Part shown: positions 1 to 6,390 of the stretch, in pieces
Position numbering within the stretch: the stretch's first letter is position 1
Layout of the letters: each line of letters opens with the position of its first letter
NCBI GenBank assembly: GCA_902494605.1
Contig: CABUUG010000098.1
Location: 1 to 6,999, forward strand
From: an uncultured Collinsella sp.
GTDB taxonomy: Bacteria; Actinomycetota; Coriobacteriia; Coriobacteriales; Coriobacteriaceae
Length of the DNA stretch: 6,999 nucleotides
Direction: 5' to 3'
Translations under genes and position numbers: made by a program
Notes under the pieces: model-generated
Seen by the model: only the letters and a program-made list of their open reading frames with translations
What the model was told of the DNA's origin: nothing
The model's database searches: none

Positions 1-456
1 CTGGAGCTTGCCGGACTGAGCGCCGTGACCAGCGGTGTGGGCGACCGTCACGTGTATGCCAAGATGCGCGAGGGCGGCTACAGCCTGGGCGGCGAGCAGA
101 CGGGCCATACGATCTTTGGCGATATCGAGCGCACGGGCGACGGCATTATGACTTCGCTGCGCGTGATGGAAGTGATTCGTGCCGAGCGCGAGACGCTCTC
201 GCAGCTCACGGCTCCGTGTAGGCTGCTGCCGCAGGCGCAGGTGGCCGTGCACGTGGCGGATAAGGACGCCGCGCTCGAGAACATGGGCGTGCAGAACGCC
301 ATCGCCGAGGCCGAGGCTGCGCTGGCAGGCGAGGGCCGCGTGCTCGTGCGCAAGAGCGGAACCGAGTCGGTTATCCGCGTGCTGGCCGAGGCGCCCGACC
401 AAGCATCCGCCGATGCCGCCATGAAGCGCATCGCCGCCGCGCTGGAAGCTCTGTAA
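1..456 (+). CDS. glmM: Phosphoglucosamine mutase GlmM, C-terminal part (5' end outside window)
   Basis: GlmM interconverts glucosamine-6-phosphate and glucosamine-1-phosphate in the cytoplasm, feeding UDP-GlcNAc synthesis for peptidoglycan. The reading frame is open from base 1 and ends at TAA 454-456, leaving 151 residues of a protein that is usually about 445-450 long. The fragment starts near the end of domain 3 with a VGDRHV segment and the sugar-binding loop GGEQTGH (fragment residues about 30-36). TGDGIMTSLRVMEVI follows. The C-terminal domain carries the phosphate-binding loop RKSGTES (about 117-123) followed by VIRVLAEA. These signatures fit GlmM better than generic phosphomannomutase, but the catalytic-serine and metal-binding parts lie outside the window. 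The gene converges on the M32 carboxypeptidase and shares a terminator hairpin with it. The extent of its operon cannot be seen. Confidence 0.92.
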   Translation: MELAGLSAVTSGVGDRHVYAKMREGGYSLGGEQTGHTIFGDIERTGDGIMTSLRVMEVIRAERETLSQLTAPCRLLPQAQVAVHVADKDAALENMGVQNAIAEAEAALAGEGRVLVRKSGTESVIRVLAEAPDQASADAAMKRIAAALEAL

Positions 457-459
457 GGT

Positions 460-486
460 AGTCATTGGGGACGTTCTTAAACGACT
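460..486. repeat. Imperfect palindrome, REP-like candidate
   Basis: Just after the glmM stop, AGTCATT at 460-466 and AACGACT at 480-486 form 7-bp arms with one mismatch. They surround a segment containing GGGGACGTTCTT. Intergenic palindromes with a GGGGAC core resemble the REP-type repeats linked to Y1/RAYT transposases in many bacteria. Only one copy lies in this window, so repetition is inferred and not seen. It could equally be an accessory hairpin of the glmM 3' untranslated region. Confidence 0.3.
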
Positions 487-492
487 AGGTGG

Positions 493-531
493 AAAGGGGA
501 CGCTGCGGATTGGTTTCGCGGCGTCCCCTTT
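493..531. terminator. Bidirectional rho-independent terminator between glmM and the M32 gene
   Basis: Arms 493-507 and 517-531 form a 15-bp stem with a single U-G wobble around a 9-nt loop. The outer ends are AAAGGGG and CCCCTTT, so each strand has a short T run at the foot of the stem. It lies 37 bp past the glmM stop and 23 bp past the carboxypeptidase stop on the other strand. That placement suits a shared terminator for convergent genes. The U tracts are only three long, so efficiency is uncertain. Confidence 0.75.
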
Positions 532-553
532 GCGTTGGCGTGTCGGTTATGCC

Positions 554-2128
554 TTACAGCTCGTAGAGCGTGGTGAACTTGTCCTGCAGGTAGCTGCAGT
601 AGTAGCGGGCGTCAAAGTCCATGCCGCAGGCGCCCTTGATGAGCTCCGGCGCGTCCTTGGCGCGACCCCACTGCCAAATGTGCTCGCCCAGCCAGGCGCG
701 GACGGGCGCCAGATCACCGCTCGCGCAGGCATCGGTAAGGTCGACGCCGTCGCGGCACATGGCCGGCACAAACATGGCGTCGTAGGCGCTGCCCAGCGCA
801 TAGGTGGGGAAGTAGCCAAACGAGCCACCGCTCCAGTGCGTATCCTGCAGGCAGCCGTGCGTGTCGTCGGGAACGGGAATGCCCAGGTACTCGTCCATAA
901 AGCGATTCCAAAGCGCGGGGATGTCCTTGGCCGTGGCCTCGCCGGCAAACAGCATGCGCTCAATCTCGTAGCGCACCATAACGTGCAGCGGATAGGTGAG
1001 CTCGTCCGCCTCGGTGCGGATCAGCGACGGCTGTGCGATATTCACGGCGTGGTAGAGCGTGTCCTCGTCCACGTTGCCGTAGACCTCGGGCGCATGGCGG
1101 CGCAGTACCTCGAGCAGCGGGCCCATAAAGGCGCGGCTGCGACCCACGGTGTTTTCGAAAAAGCGGCTCTGGCTCTCGTGGATGCCCATGGAGGTGCCGC
1201 CCTCCAGACAGGTGCGCGCATAGGCAGGATTGACGCCCAGCTCGTACATGGCGTGTCCCGCCTCGTGGATGATGCTGTAGACGTTGGAGATGCAGTCGTC
1301 CTCGTAGATGTGCGTCGCGATGCGCGCGTCGCCCACGGCAAAGCCCTCGCTAAACGGGTGCTCGGTAAAGGCTAGCGTGGTGTCGTCCAGGTTAAGGCCG
1401 ACGAGCTTCATAAGGTCGAAGCTCATGGCGCGCTGGGCGGCCTCGGGCACGCGGGCGTGCAAAAAGTCGGCAGCGGGCTGCTGGCCGCGCTCGCCGATGG
1501 CGTGCACGAGCGGCACGACCGTCGCCTTGACCTCATCGCAAAACGCATCGAAGCTCTTGGCGGAAAGGCCGCGCTCGTACTGGTCGAGCCAAACATCGTA
1601 TGGGTCGCGCTTGGGGTCCATGAGCTCGGCCTGATGCTTAAGCTGGGCGACGATTCTATCTACATAGGGCTCAAAGCTCGCCCAGTCATTGGCCGTCTTG
1701 GCCTTGTGCCACACGGCGTCGGCCTCGCAGGTGAGCCTGGTCCAGGCCTCGGCCTCCTCGGTGGGAATGACGCTTGCCTCGCGCTGGTCGCGGCCGAGCA
1801 CGCGGATCTCGTCGAGCAGCTGCGGGTCGTCGATCTTGCCGCCGGCGACGGTCTCGCGTGCCAGCGAGCGCACGAGTTCGACAGACTTTTCGCTGGTCAG
1901 GAGCTTATGGTGCTCGCCGGCAAGGGTGCCCATGGCGTCGGCACGGGCGGCGGCACCGTTGGCGGGAGCAATGGTCGCGCCGTCAAACTCGGCAATCTTG
2001 AGCAGGTACTCGCGGGTCCACAGCTTGCCCTCGAGCTTGCGGAATTTTTTGACGGCCTTATCGACCTTCATGCCTTTGGGCGTCTTGCCCGCTGCGGGCT
2101 TGGCTTTCTTATCGAGTTTCTTTCCCAT
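554..2128 (-). CDS. M32 family (Taq-type) zinc metallocarboxypeptidase
   Basis: This is a 524-residue cytoplasmic carboxypeptidase expected to remove C-terminal amino acids from peptides, probably in peptide turnover; family members are about 500 residues. Family signatures appear in order: HPF (257-259), GDARIATHIYEDD (266-278), the zinc site HEAGH (288-292) with H288 and H292 as ligands and E289 catalytic, then GIHESQSRFFEN with third ligand E318. Next come IRTEADELTYPLHV (370-383), RYEIE (386-390), LQDTHWSGG (427-435) and GYFPTY (438-443). The fold is expected to be almost wholly helical, with no signal peptide. I chose the ATG at 2126-2128 because AAGGA lies 6 nt upstream and the protein starts MGKKLDKK. 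An in-frame GTG at 2171-2173 would add 15 residues but shows no clear ribosome binding site. Residues 1-30 are a Lys/Ala-rich basic tail. The gene is transcribed alone, divergent from pheST and convergent with glmM. The family is certain; the physiological substrate is unknown. Confidence 0.93.
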   Translation of the reverse strand: MGKKLDKKAKPAAGKTPKGMKVDKAVKKFRKLEGKLWTREYLLKIAEFDGATIAPANGAAARADAMGTLAGEHHKLLTSEKSVELVRSLARETVAGGKIDDPQLLDEIRVLGRDQREASVIPTEEAEAWTRLTCEADAVWHKAKTANDWASFEPYVDRIVAQLKHQAELMDPKRDPYDVWLDQYERGLSAKSFDAFCDEVKATVVPLVHAIGERGQQPAADFLHARVPEAAQRAMSFDLMKLVGLNLDDTTLAFTEHPFSEGFAVGDARIATHIYEDDCISNVYSIIHEAGHAMYELGVNPAYARTCLEGGTSMGIHESQSRFFENTVGRSRAFMGPLLEVLRRHAPEVYGNVDEDTLYHAVNIAQPSLIRTEADELTYPLHVMVRYEIERMLFAGEATAKDIPALWNRFMDEYLGIPVPDDTHGCLQDTHWSGGSFGYFPTYALGSAYDAMFVPAMCRDGVDLTDACASGDLAPVRAWLGEHIWQWGRAKDAPELIKGACGMDFDARYYCSYLQDKFTTLYEL

Positions 2129-2134
2129 ACCATA

Positions 2135-2139
2135 TCCTT
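2135..2139 (-). promoter_or_regulatory. Ribosome binding site that sets the M32 start
   Basis: Read on the minus strand this is AAGGA, 6 nt before the ATG at 2126-2128. It supports that start over the in-frame GTG farther upstream at 2171-2173. Confidence 0.6.
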
Positions 2140-2197
2140 GATCTCGCGAGCCGAGCACCACGGATAGGCGCACGGCCAGTTTGCACAGCTACTTGCC

Positions 2198-2203
2198 TTG
2201 TAC
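2198..2203 (-). promoter_or_regulatory. Possible -10 element for the M32 gene
   Basis: On the minus strand this reads TACAAG, five of six matches to TATAAT-type TACAAT, about 70 nt before the chosen start. No convincing -35 lies at 16-18 nt (the nearest hexamer is GTTCCA-like). The call is weak. Confidence 0.25.
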
Positions 2204-2246
2204 CCAGCACGAACAAAATGGAACGCGGCGATGCGCCCACACAATG

Positions 2247-2255
2247 TGCTATCCT
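2247..2255 (+). promoter_or_regulatory. Probable extended -10 promoter of the pheST T-box leader
   Basis: TGCTATCCT is an extended -10 (TGn followed by TATCCT, 4 of 6 matches to TATAAT). It would start transcription near 2262, just before the base of T-box stem I at 2267. I see no recognisable -35 hexamer at the usual distance, so this rests on the extended -10 and on its position. Confidence 0.4.
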
Positions 2256-2266
2256 ATAGCCCAATG

Positions 2267-2547
2267 CGTTGACGGAGAGGGTTTTGCCCGCCGTGTCGCC
2301 GGCAAGAGAGGGAAGGTCATGGGCTGCAAGCCTTCCTGCGGTGGCAAGGGCCAAGCGTTCACTCCCGAGCAGCAACCTCAACGGGCGCGCGGCCAGTGGC
2401 GGCGATGTCCCCAGTAGGGAAGCCGTGAGCCTCGCGACAAGGGGCAAAGAGTGGGCGCGACGGGCCAGACATCCGTCGGGTCAAACAAGGTGGTACCGCG
2501 GAATTCAACCGTCCTTGGGCAATGCACATGCCCGAGGGCGGTTTTTT
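2267..2547 (+). ncRNA. T-box riboswitch (tRNA-Phe sensing leader of pheST)
   Basis: This is a class I T-box that binds tRNA and lets transcription through when the tRNA is uncharged. Stem I is closed by CGTTGA (2267-2272) with TCAACG (2378-2383). Its distal end has an AGAGAG segment (2305-2310), then GGAAGG (2311-2316) paired with CCTTCC (2331-2336) around a loop containing GCTGCAA, which matches the conserved AG bulge and terminal loop pair. On the 3' side, TTC at 2358-2360 followed by A2361 is the likely specifier (Phe UUC). A region with CAGTAG (2412-2417) fits stem II. GACGG/CCGTC (2459-2463/2473-2477) forms a stem III-like hairpin. The T-box motif AAGGTGGTACCGCGG is at 2487-2501; its TGGT bulge (2491-2494) is complementary to an ACCA tRNA end. 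In the antiterminator, AAGG pairs with CCTT (2513-2516) and GCGG with CCGT (2509-2512). Stem II is not resolved in detail. Confidence 0.93.
2509..2547 (+). terminator. T-box regulated rho-independent terminator
   Basis: Arms 2509-2521 and 2529-2541 form a 13-bp stem with two G-U wobbles around the 7-nt loop ATGCACA. Six Ts follow at 2542-2547. The 5' arm is the same sequence that pairs with the T-box motif in the antiterminator, so the two structures exclude each other. This is the off state for pheST when tRNA-Phe is charged. Confidence 0.9.
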
Positions 2548-2633
2548 GTTACCGAACCGGGCCGCGTTTTCGCAACGTCAGACGGCGGCAGCCGCCTCGG
2601 CAAGCGAGGAGCGCGAGAGACGAAAGGGAAGAC
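2548..2633 (+). other. Leader segment between T-box terminator and pheS
   Basis: These 86 nt hold no gene. Two small hairpins are visible: GGCGG/CCGCC (2584-2588/2592-2596) and CCTCG/CGAGG (2595-2599/2605-2609). They share bases 2595-2596, so full forms of both cannot coexist. The pheS ribosome binding site AGGGA (2625-2629) follows, and I see no obvious partner that would mask it. Confidence 0.5.
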
Positions 2634-3710
2634 ATGAGTCTGATTGATGATCTGGTCAAACTCGAGGAAGAGGCCAAGGAGCTCGTCGCAGGCGCCGACG
2701 ACGCCGCCAAGCTCGAGGCTGCGCGCGTTGAGCTGCTCGGCCGCAAGGGCCGCATCACCGGCCTGATGCGCATGATGGGCAAGCTCGCCCCCGAGGATCG
2801 TCCCATGATGGGCAAGCGCGCCAACGAGATGCGCCAGCTGATCGAGGGCATGCTCGACGAGCGCAACACCGAGATGAAGGCCGCCGCCCTCAAGCACGCA
2901 CTCGAGCACGAGGCCGTCGACATCACGCTGCCGGGCATCCGTCCGCAGATCGGTCACCAGCACCTGATCAAGCAGATCATCGAGGAGGCCGAGGACATCT
3001 TCTGCGGTATCGGCTACACCGTCGAGTCCGGCCCCATGGTCGACACCTCCTACTACAACTTCACCGCGCTCAACGCGCCCATGGATCACCCGAGCCGCTC
3101 GGCCCGCGATACCTTCTACGTGGTCGACAACAACCCCGGCAGCGTCGCGCACCCCGAGGCTCACGCCCACGGCGAGTCCGACGTGCTGCTGCGCACCCAG
3201 ACCTCGGGCGTGCAGATCCACACCATGGAGTCGCAGAAGCCGCCCATCTACATGATCTGCCCGGGCACCGTCTACCGTCCCGACACGGCCGACGCCTGCC
3301 ACCTGCCGCAGTTCAACCAGATCGAGGGCCTGGTCGTCGACGAGGGCATCACCTTTGGCGATCTTAAGGGCACGCTCGACTACTTTGTTAAGTGCATGTT
3401 TGGCGAGGATCGCAAGACGCGTTACCGCCCGCACTTCTTCCCCTTCACCGAGCCCAGCTGCGAGGTGGACGTGAGCTGCCACGTGTGCGGCGGCAAGGGC
3501 TGCAACTTCTGCAAGCACAGCGGCTGGATCGAGATCCTGGGCTGCGGTATGGTCGACCCCAACGTCCTGATCAACTGCGGCATCGACCCCGAGAAGTACA
3601 CCGGCTTCGCCTTCGGTATTGGCGCCGAGCGCGTCGCGGCCCTACGCTACGACCTGCCGGACCTGCGCACGTTGATGACGGGCGACATGAGGTTCTTGAA
3701 CCAGTTCTAG
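2634..3710 (+). CDS. pheS: Phenylalanyl-tRNA synthetase alpha subunit
   Basis: PheS is the catalytic subunit of the cytoplasmic alpha2-beta2 enzyme that activates phenylalanine with ATP and loads it onto tRNA-Phe. The product is 358 residues, slightly above the usual 340-350. Residues 1-90 form the N-terminal tRNA-binding helical arm. The class II core follows: GPMVDTSYYNFTALN (133-147), DTFYV (159-163), LLRTQTSGVQIHTM (185-198), HLPQFNQIEGLVVD (223-236), FFPFTEPSCEVDV (268-280) and motif 3 GFAFGIGAERVAALRY (324-339). A four-cysteine insert (C282, C285, C290, C293) could bind zinc. I chose ATG 2634 because AGGGA lies 4 nt upstream and the protein begins MSLIDDL, a typical PheS start. The same frame is open back to 2451, but that would translate through the T-box and its terminator and add 61 atypical residues. 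pheT follows after 63 bp, and both should be controlled by the T-box. Confidence 0.97.
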   Translation: MSLIDDLVKLEEEAKELVAGADDAAKLEAARVELLGRKGRITGLMRMMGKLAPEDRPMMGKRANEMRQLIEGMLDERNTEMKAAALKHALEHEAVDITLPGIRPQIGHQHLIKQIIEEAEDIFCGIGYTVESGPMVDTSYYNFTALNAPMDHPSRSARDTFYVVDNNPGSVAHPEAHAHGESDVLLRTQTSGVQIHTMESQKPPIYMICPGTVYRPDTADACHLPQFNQIEGLVVDEGITFGDLKGTLDYFVKCMFGEDRKTRYRPHFFPFTEPSCEVDVSCHVCGGKGCNFCKHSGWIEILGCGMVDPNVLINCGIDPEKYTGFAFGIGAERVAALRYDLPDLRTLMTGDMRFLNQF

Positions 3711-3773
3711 AACGCTTTCTTCTTAGTTGCAGTTTCCGGCTCAAAGCCGCATTTATGAAAGGAGACCAGTTAT

Positions 3774-6227
3774 ATGCGCGTTTCTTACGACTGGCTCAAG
3801 ACCATGATCGATATTCCGGAGGATCCCAAGACCCTTTCGGACGAATATATCCGTACCGGTACCGAGGTCGAGGCGATCGACACCGTGGGCGAGTCCTTCG
3901 ACCACGTGGTGACCGCCAAGGTGCTCACCAAGACCCCGCACCCCGATAGCGACCACATGTATGTGTGCTCGGTCGATGTGGGCGACAAGAATTTCGACGC
4001 CGACGGCAACCCCGCTCCGCTGCAGATCGTCTGCGGCGCGCAGAACTTTGAGGCCGGCGACCACATCGTCACGGCTATGATTGGCGCTGTCCTGCCCGGC
4101 GACGTCAAGATCAAGAAGAGCAAGCTTCGCGGCGTCGTGTCCATGGGCATGAACTGCTCCGCGCGCGAGCTCGGCCTGGGCGGCGACCACTCCGGCATCA
4201 TGATCCTGCCCGAGGATACGCCCTGCGGCATGCCGTTTGCCGAGTATGTGGGCTCGAGCGACACCGTGCTCGACTGCGAGATCACGCCCAACCGTCCCGA
4301 CTGCCTGTCCATGATCGGCATGGCCCGCGAGACCGGCGCCATCTTCGACCGCGATTTCAACGTTGAGCTGCCCGCCATCAAGGCCGAGACCGGCCGCGCG
4401 ACCGACGACGAGCTTTCGGTCGAGATCGCCGACGAGGGCCTGTGCGACCGCTATGTCGCCCGCATCGTGCGCAACGTGAAGGTCGGCCCCTCGCCCGACT
4501 GGATGGTCAAGCGTCTCAACGCCCTGGGCGTGCGTCCGCACAACAACATCGTCGACATCACCAACTACGTGATGATGCTCACCGGTCAGCCGCTGCACGC
4601 CTTTGACTTGGACACCTTTGCCGAGCGCGATGGCCATCGCCGCGTGGTGGTTCGCGCCGCCCAACAGGACGAGAAGTTCACGACGCTCGACGGCGAGGAG
4701 CGCGTGCTCGACGCCGGCATGGGCCTCATCACCGACGGCGAGCGTCCCGTGGCGCTGGCCGGTGTCATGGGCGGTATGGATTCCGAGATCGAGGACGATA
4801 CCGTCGATGTGATGGTCGAGAGCGCCTGCTTCAACGCCGGTCGCACCTCACACACCAGCCGCGACCTGTCGCTGATCTCCGACGCCTCCATTCGCTTTGA
4901 GCGCCAGGTCGACGAGACCGGCTGCGTGGACGTCGCCAATGTGACGTGCGCGCTTATCGAGGAGATCGCCGGCGGCGAGGTCGCCCCCGGCTATGTGGAC
5001 GTGTTCCCCGCGCCCAAGACCATCGACAGCATTAAGCTGCGCCTGGCCCGCGTGCATGCCATCTGCGGTGCCGACATCGAGCCTGACTTTATCGAGCGTT
5101 CGCTCACCCGTCTGGGCTGCACCGTCGAGCGCGACGGCGAGGACTTTATGGTTACCCCGCCGAGCTTCCGTCCCGACCTGCCGCGCGAGATTGACCTGAT
5201 CGAAGAGGTCCTGCGCCTATGGGGCATGGGCCGTGTGACGGCGACCATCCCGGCTGCCAAGAACCACATCGGCGGCCTGACCCGTGAGCAAAAGCTCACC
5301 CGCAAGGTCGGCGAGATCTTGCGCGCCTGCGGTCTCAACGAGACCACGACCTTTGGCTTTGCCGCTCCGGGCGACCTGGAGAAGATCGGCATGTCCACCG
5401 AGGGCCGCGGTTGCCCCGTGGTGCTCATGAACCCGCTGGTAGCCGAGCAGACCGAGATGCGTCGTTCGCTGCTGCCGGGCCTGCTGCAGTCCGTGGCCTA
5501 CAACGAGGCGCACGGTACGCCCAACGTGCACCTGTACGAGGTCGGCAGCCTGTTCCACGGTCGCGAGAACGCCAGCCTGCCCAAGGAGACCAAGTCCGTG
5601 GCGGGTGTGCTCTCGGGCCAGTGGAGCGAGCAGTCCTGGAACATGAAGTACCGTAAGCTGCGCTTCTTCTTTGGCAAGGGCATTGTCGAGGAGCTGCTCG
5701 CCCAGCTGCGCATCGAGAAGGTTCGCTTCCGTCCCGTCGAGGGCGAGGGCTACGCTTTCTTGCAGCCGGGTCGTGCGGCCGAGGTTCTGTCCGGCGGCAC
5801 CGTGCTGGGCTGGGTCGGCGAGATTCACCCTGAGGCGCGCGAGGCGATGGGCATCGATGAGGTTGTCGTTGCCTTTGAGCTCGATCTGGACAAGCTGATC
5901 AAGGGCGCCCGCAACCAGGAGAACTACCGCGAGTTCTCGCAGTACCCTGCCGTTGAGCACGACCTTGCTATCGTGGTCGACAACACTGTGACCTGCGAGG
6001 ATCTTGAGCGCCGTATTACCAGCGCCGGCGGCAAGCTGCTCGAGGGCGTGCGCCTGTTCGACGTCTACCGCGATCCCATCCGCATCGGAGCGGGCAAGAA
6101 GTCCATGGCTTTTGCGCTTACGTATCGCTCCGACGACCACACGCTCACCAGCGAAGAGGTCGAAAAGGCGCACCAGAAGATCGTCACCAAGGTGTGCAAG
6201 GGCGTAAACGGCGAGGTCCGCGGATAG
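3774..6227 (+). CDS. pheT: Phenylalanyl-tRNA synthetase beta subunit
   Basis: PheT is the structural and editing partner of PheS; it binds tRNA-Phe and hydrolyses mischarged Tyr-tRNA-Phe. The product is 817 residues, normal for the bacterial form. Domains in order: N-terminal part, then a tRNA-binding OB-fold domain (about 42-150) with HPDSDHMYVCSVDVG and KIKKSKLRGVVSMGMNCSARE; the B3/4 editing domain (about 215-380) with NNIVDITNYVM, GQPLHAFDLD (H275), ALAGVMGGMDSEI (E338) and SDASIRFERQVD; the B5 domain (about 415-488) with SFRPDLPREIDLIEEVLRLWG split at 464-483; a catalytic-like core that lacks synthetase activity; and a C-terminal anticodon-binding FDX-ACB domain (about 718-811) with YPAVEHDLAIVVD and FDVYRD. 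H275 and E338 match the positions I recall for editing-site His and Glu. The ATG at 3774 has AAAGGAG at 3758-3764. Nothing looks truncated or degenerate. Confidence 0.97.
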   Translation: MRVSYDWLKTMIDIPEDPKTLSDEYIRTGTEVEAIDTVGESFDHVVTAKVLTKTPHPDSDHMYVCSVDVGDKNFDADGNPAPLQIVCGAQNFEAGDHIVTAMIGAVLPGDVKIKKSKLRGVVSMGMNCSARELGLGGDHSGIMILPEDTPCGMPFAEYVGSSDTVLDCEITPNRPDCLSMIGMARETGAIFDRDFNVELPAIKAETGRATDDELSVEIADEGLCDRYVARIVRNVKVGPSPDWMVKRLNALGVRPHNNIVDITNYVMMLTGQPLHAFDLDTFAERDGHRRVVVRAAQQDEKFTTLDGEERVLDAGMGLITDGERPVALAGVMGGMDSEIEDDTVDVMVESACFNAGRTSHTSRDLSLISDASIRFERQVDETGCVDVANVTCALIEEIAGGEVAPGYVDVFPAPKTIDSIKLRLARVHAICGADIEPDFIERSLTRLGCTVERDGEDFMVTPPSFRPDLPREIDLIEEVLRLWGMGRVTATIPAAKNHIGGLTREQKLTRKVGEILRACGLNETTTFGFAAPGDLEKIGMSTEGRGCPVVLMNPLVAEQTEMRRSLLPGLLQSVAYNEAHGTPNVHLYEVGSLFHGRENASLPKETKSVAGVLSGQWSEQSWNMKYRKLRFFFGKGIVEELLAQLRIEKVRFRPVEGEGYAFLQPGRAAEVLSGGTVLGWVGEIHPEAREAMGIDEVVVAFELDLDKLIKGARNQENYREFSQYPAVEHDLAIVVDNTVTCEDLERRITSAGGKLLEGVRLFDVYRDPIRIGAGKKSMAFALTYRSDDHTLTSEEVEKAHQKIVTKVCKGVNGEVRG

Positions 6228-6242
6228 GGCTTGCGCTGGGAG

Positions 6243-6278
6243 CGCAGGACCCCTCGGCAGTTGCTGTGGGGCCCTGCG
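6243..6278 (+). other. GC-rich hairpin just after pheT, no T tract
   Basis: CGCAGG (6243-6248) pairs with CCTGCG (6273-6278) and CCCC (6250-6253) with GGGG (6268-6271), with an A-C mismatch between. A small CAG/CTG helix can form inside. It starts 15 nt past the pheT stop. There is no T run after it, so it is not a standard terminator; it may protect the 3' end of the pheST transcript or pause polymerase. Confidence 0.5.
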
Positions 6279-6337
6279 TGACCGCAGTGTTTGGAAAAGG
6301 CATTGCTGAGCCTGCATATATGACACGCGCATTACAT

Positions 6338-6372
6338 AACGGCGTGCTGCTTTGTCGGCAGTGCGCCGTTTT
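6338..6372 (+). terminator. Probable pheST terminator
   Basis: Arms 6338-6350 and 6358-6370 form a 13-bp stem with two wobble pairs around the 7-nt loop TTTGTCG. The stem is AACGGCG at the foot, and a run of four Ts (6369-6372) begins inside the 3' arm. The T tract is short, so termination may be partial. The 3' arm lies within the next gene's promoter. Confidence 0.6.
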
Positions 6373-6380
6373 GCTATGAT
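6352..6380 (+). promoter_or_regulatory. Promoter of the NikM/CbiM-family gene
   Basis: The -35 is TTGTCG (6352-6357, 4 of 6 to TTGACA), the spacer is exactly 17 nt, and the -10 is TATGAT (6375-6380, 5 of 6 to TATAAT). TGC directly before the -10 makes it an extended type. The expected start is near 6387, giving a leader of about 90 nt. It is the best promoter match I see in the window. The -35 lies in the loop of the preceding terminator hairpin. Confidence 0.7.
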
Positions 6381-6390
6381 AGCCCGCGGC

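Noticed and set aside
530..1375. Plus-strand open frame of 281 codons opposite the M32 gene
   Set aside because: Antisense shadow. The M32 motifs on the other strand are unmistakable, and this product resembles no family I know.
2129..2173. GTG start adding 15 residues to the M32 carboxypeptidase
   Set aside because: No clear ribosome binding site precedes it, whereas AAGGA lies 6 nt before the ATG at 2126-2128.
2451..2633. Upstream extension of the pheS reading frame
   Set aside because: It would run through the T-box motif, its terminator and U tract, and encodes an Arg-rich stretch unlike any PheS. The start at 2634 has a ribosome binding site and a typical MSLIDDL N-terminus.
2505..3518. 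Minus-strand open frame of 337 codons opposite pheS
   Set aside because: Same artefact of codon bias: Val/Leu/His/Asp-rich with no family signature, and it crosses the T-box terminator.
3737..3749. Small hairpin CGGCT-CAA-AGCCG between pheS and pheT
   Set aside because: Only 5 bp with a 3-nt loop and no T run. Not enough to call a terminator or attenuator, and pheST is normally one operon.
3753..4664. Minus-strand open frame of 303 codons opposite the start of pheT
   Set aside because: Antisense shadow with biased composition and no motif.
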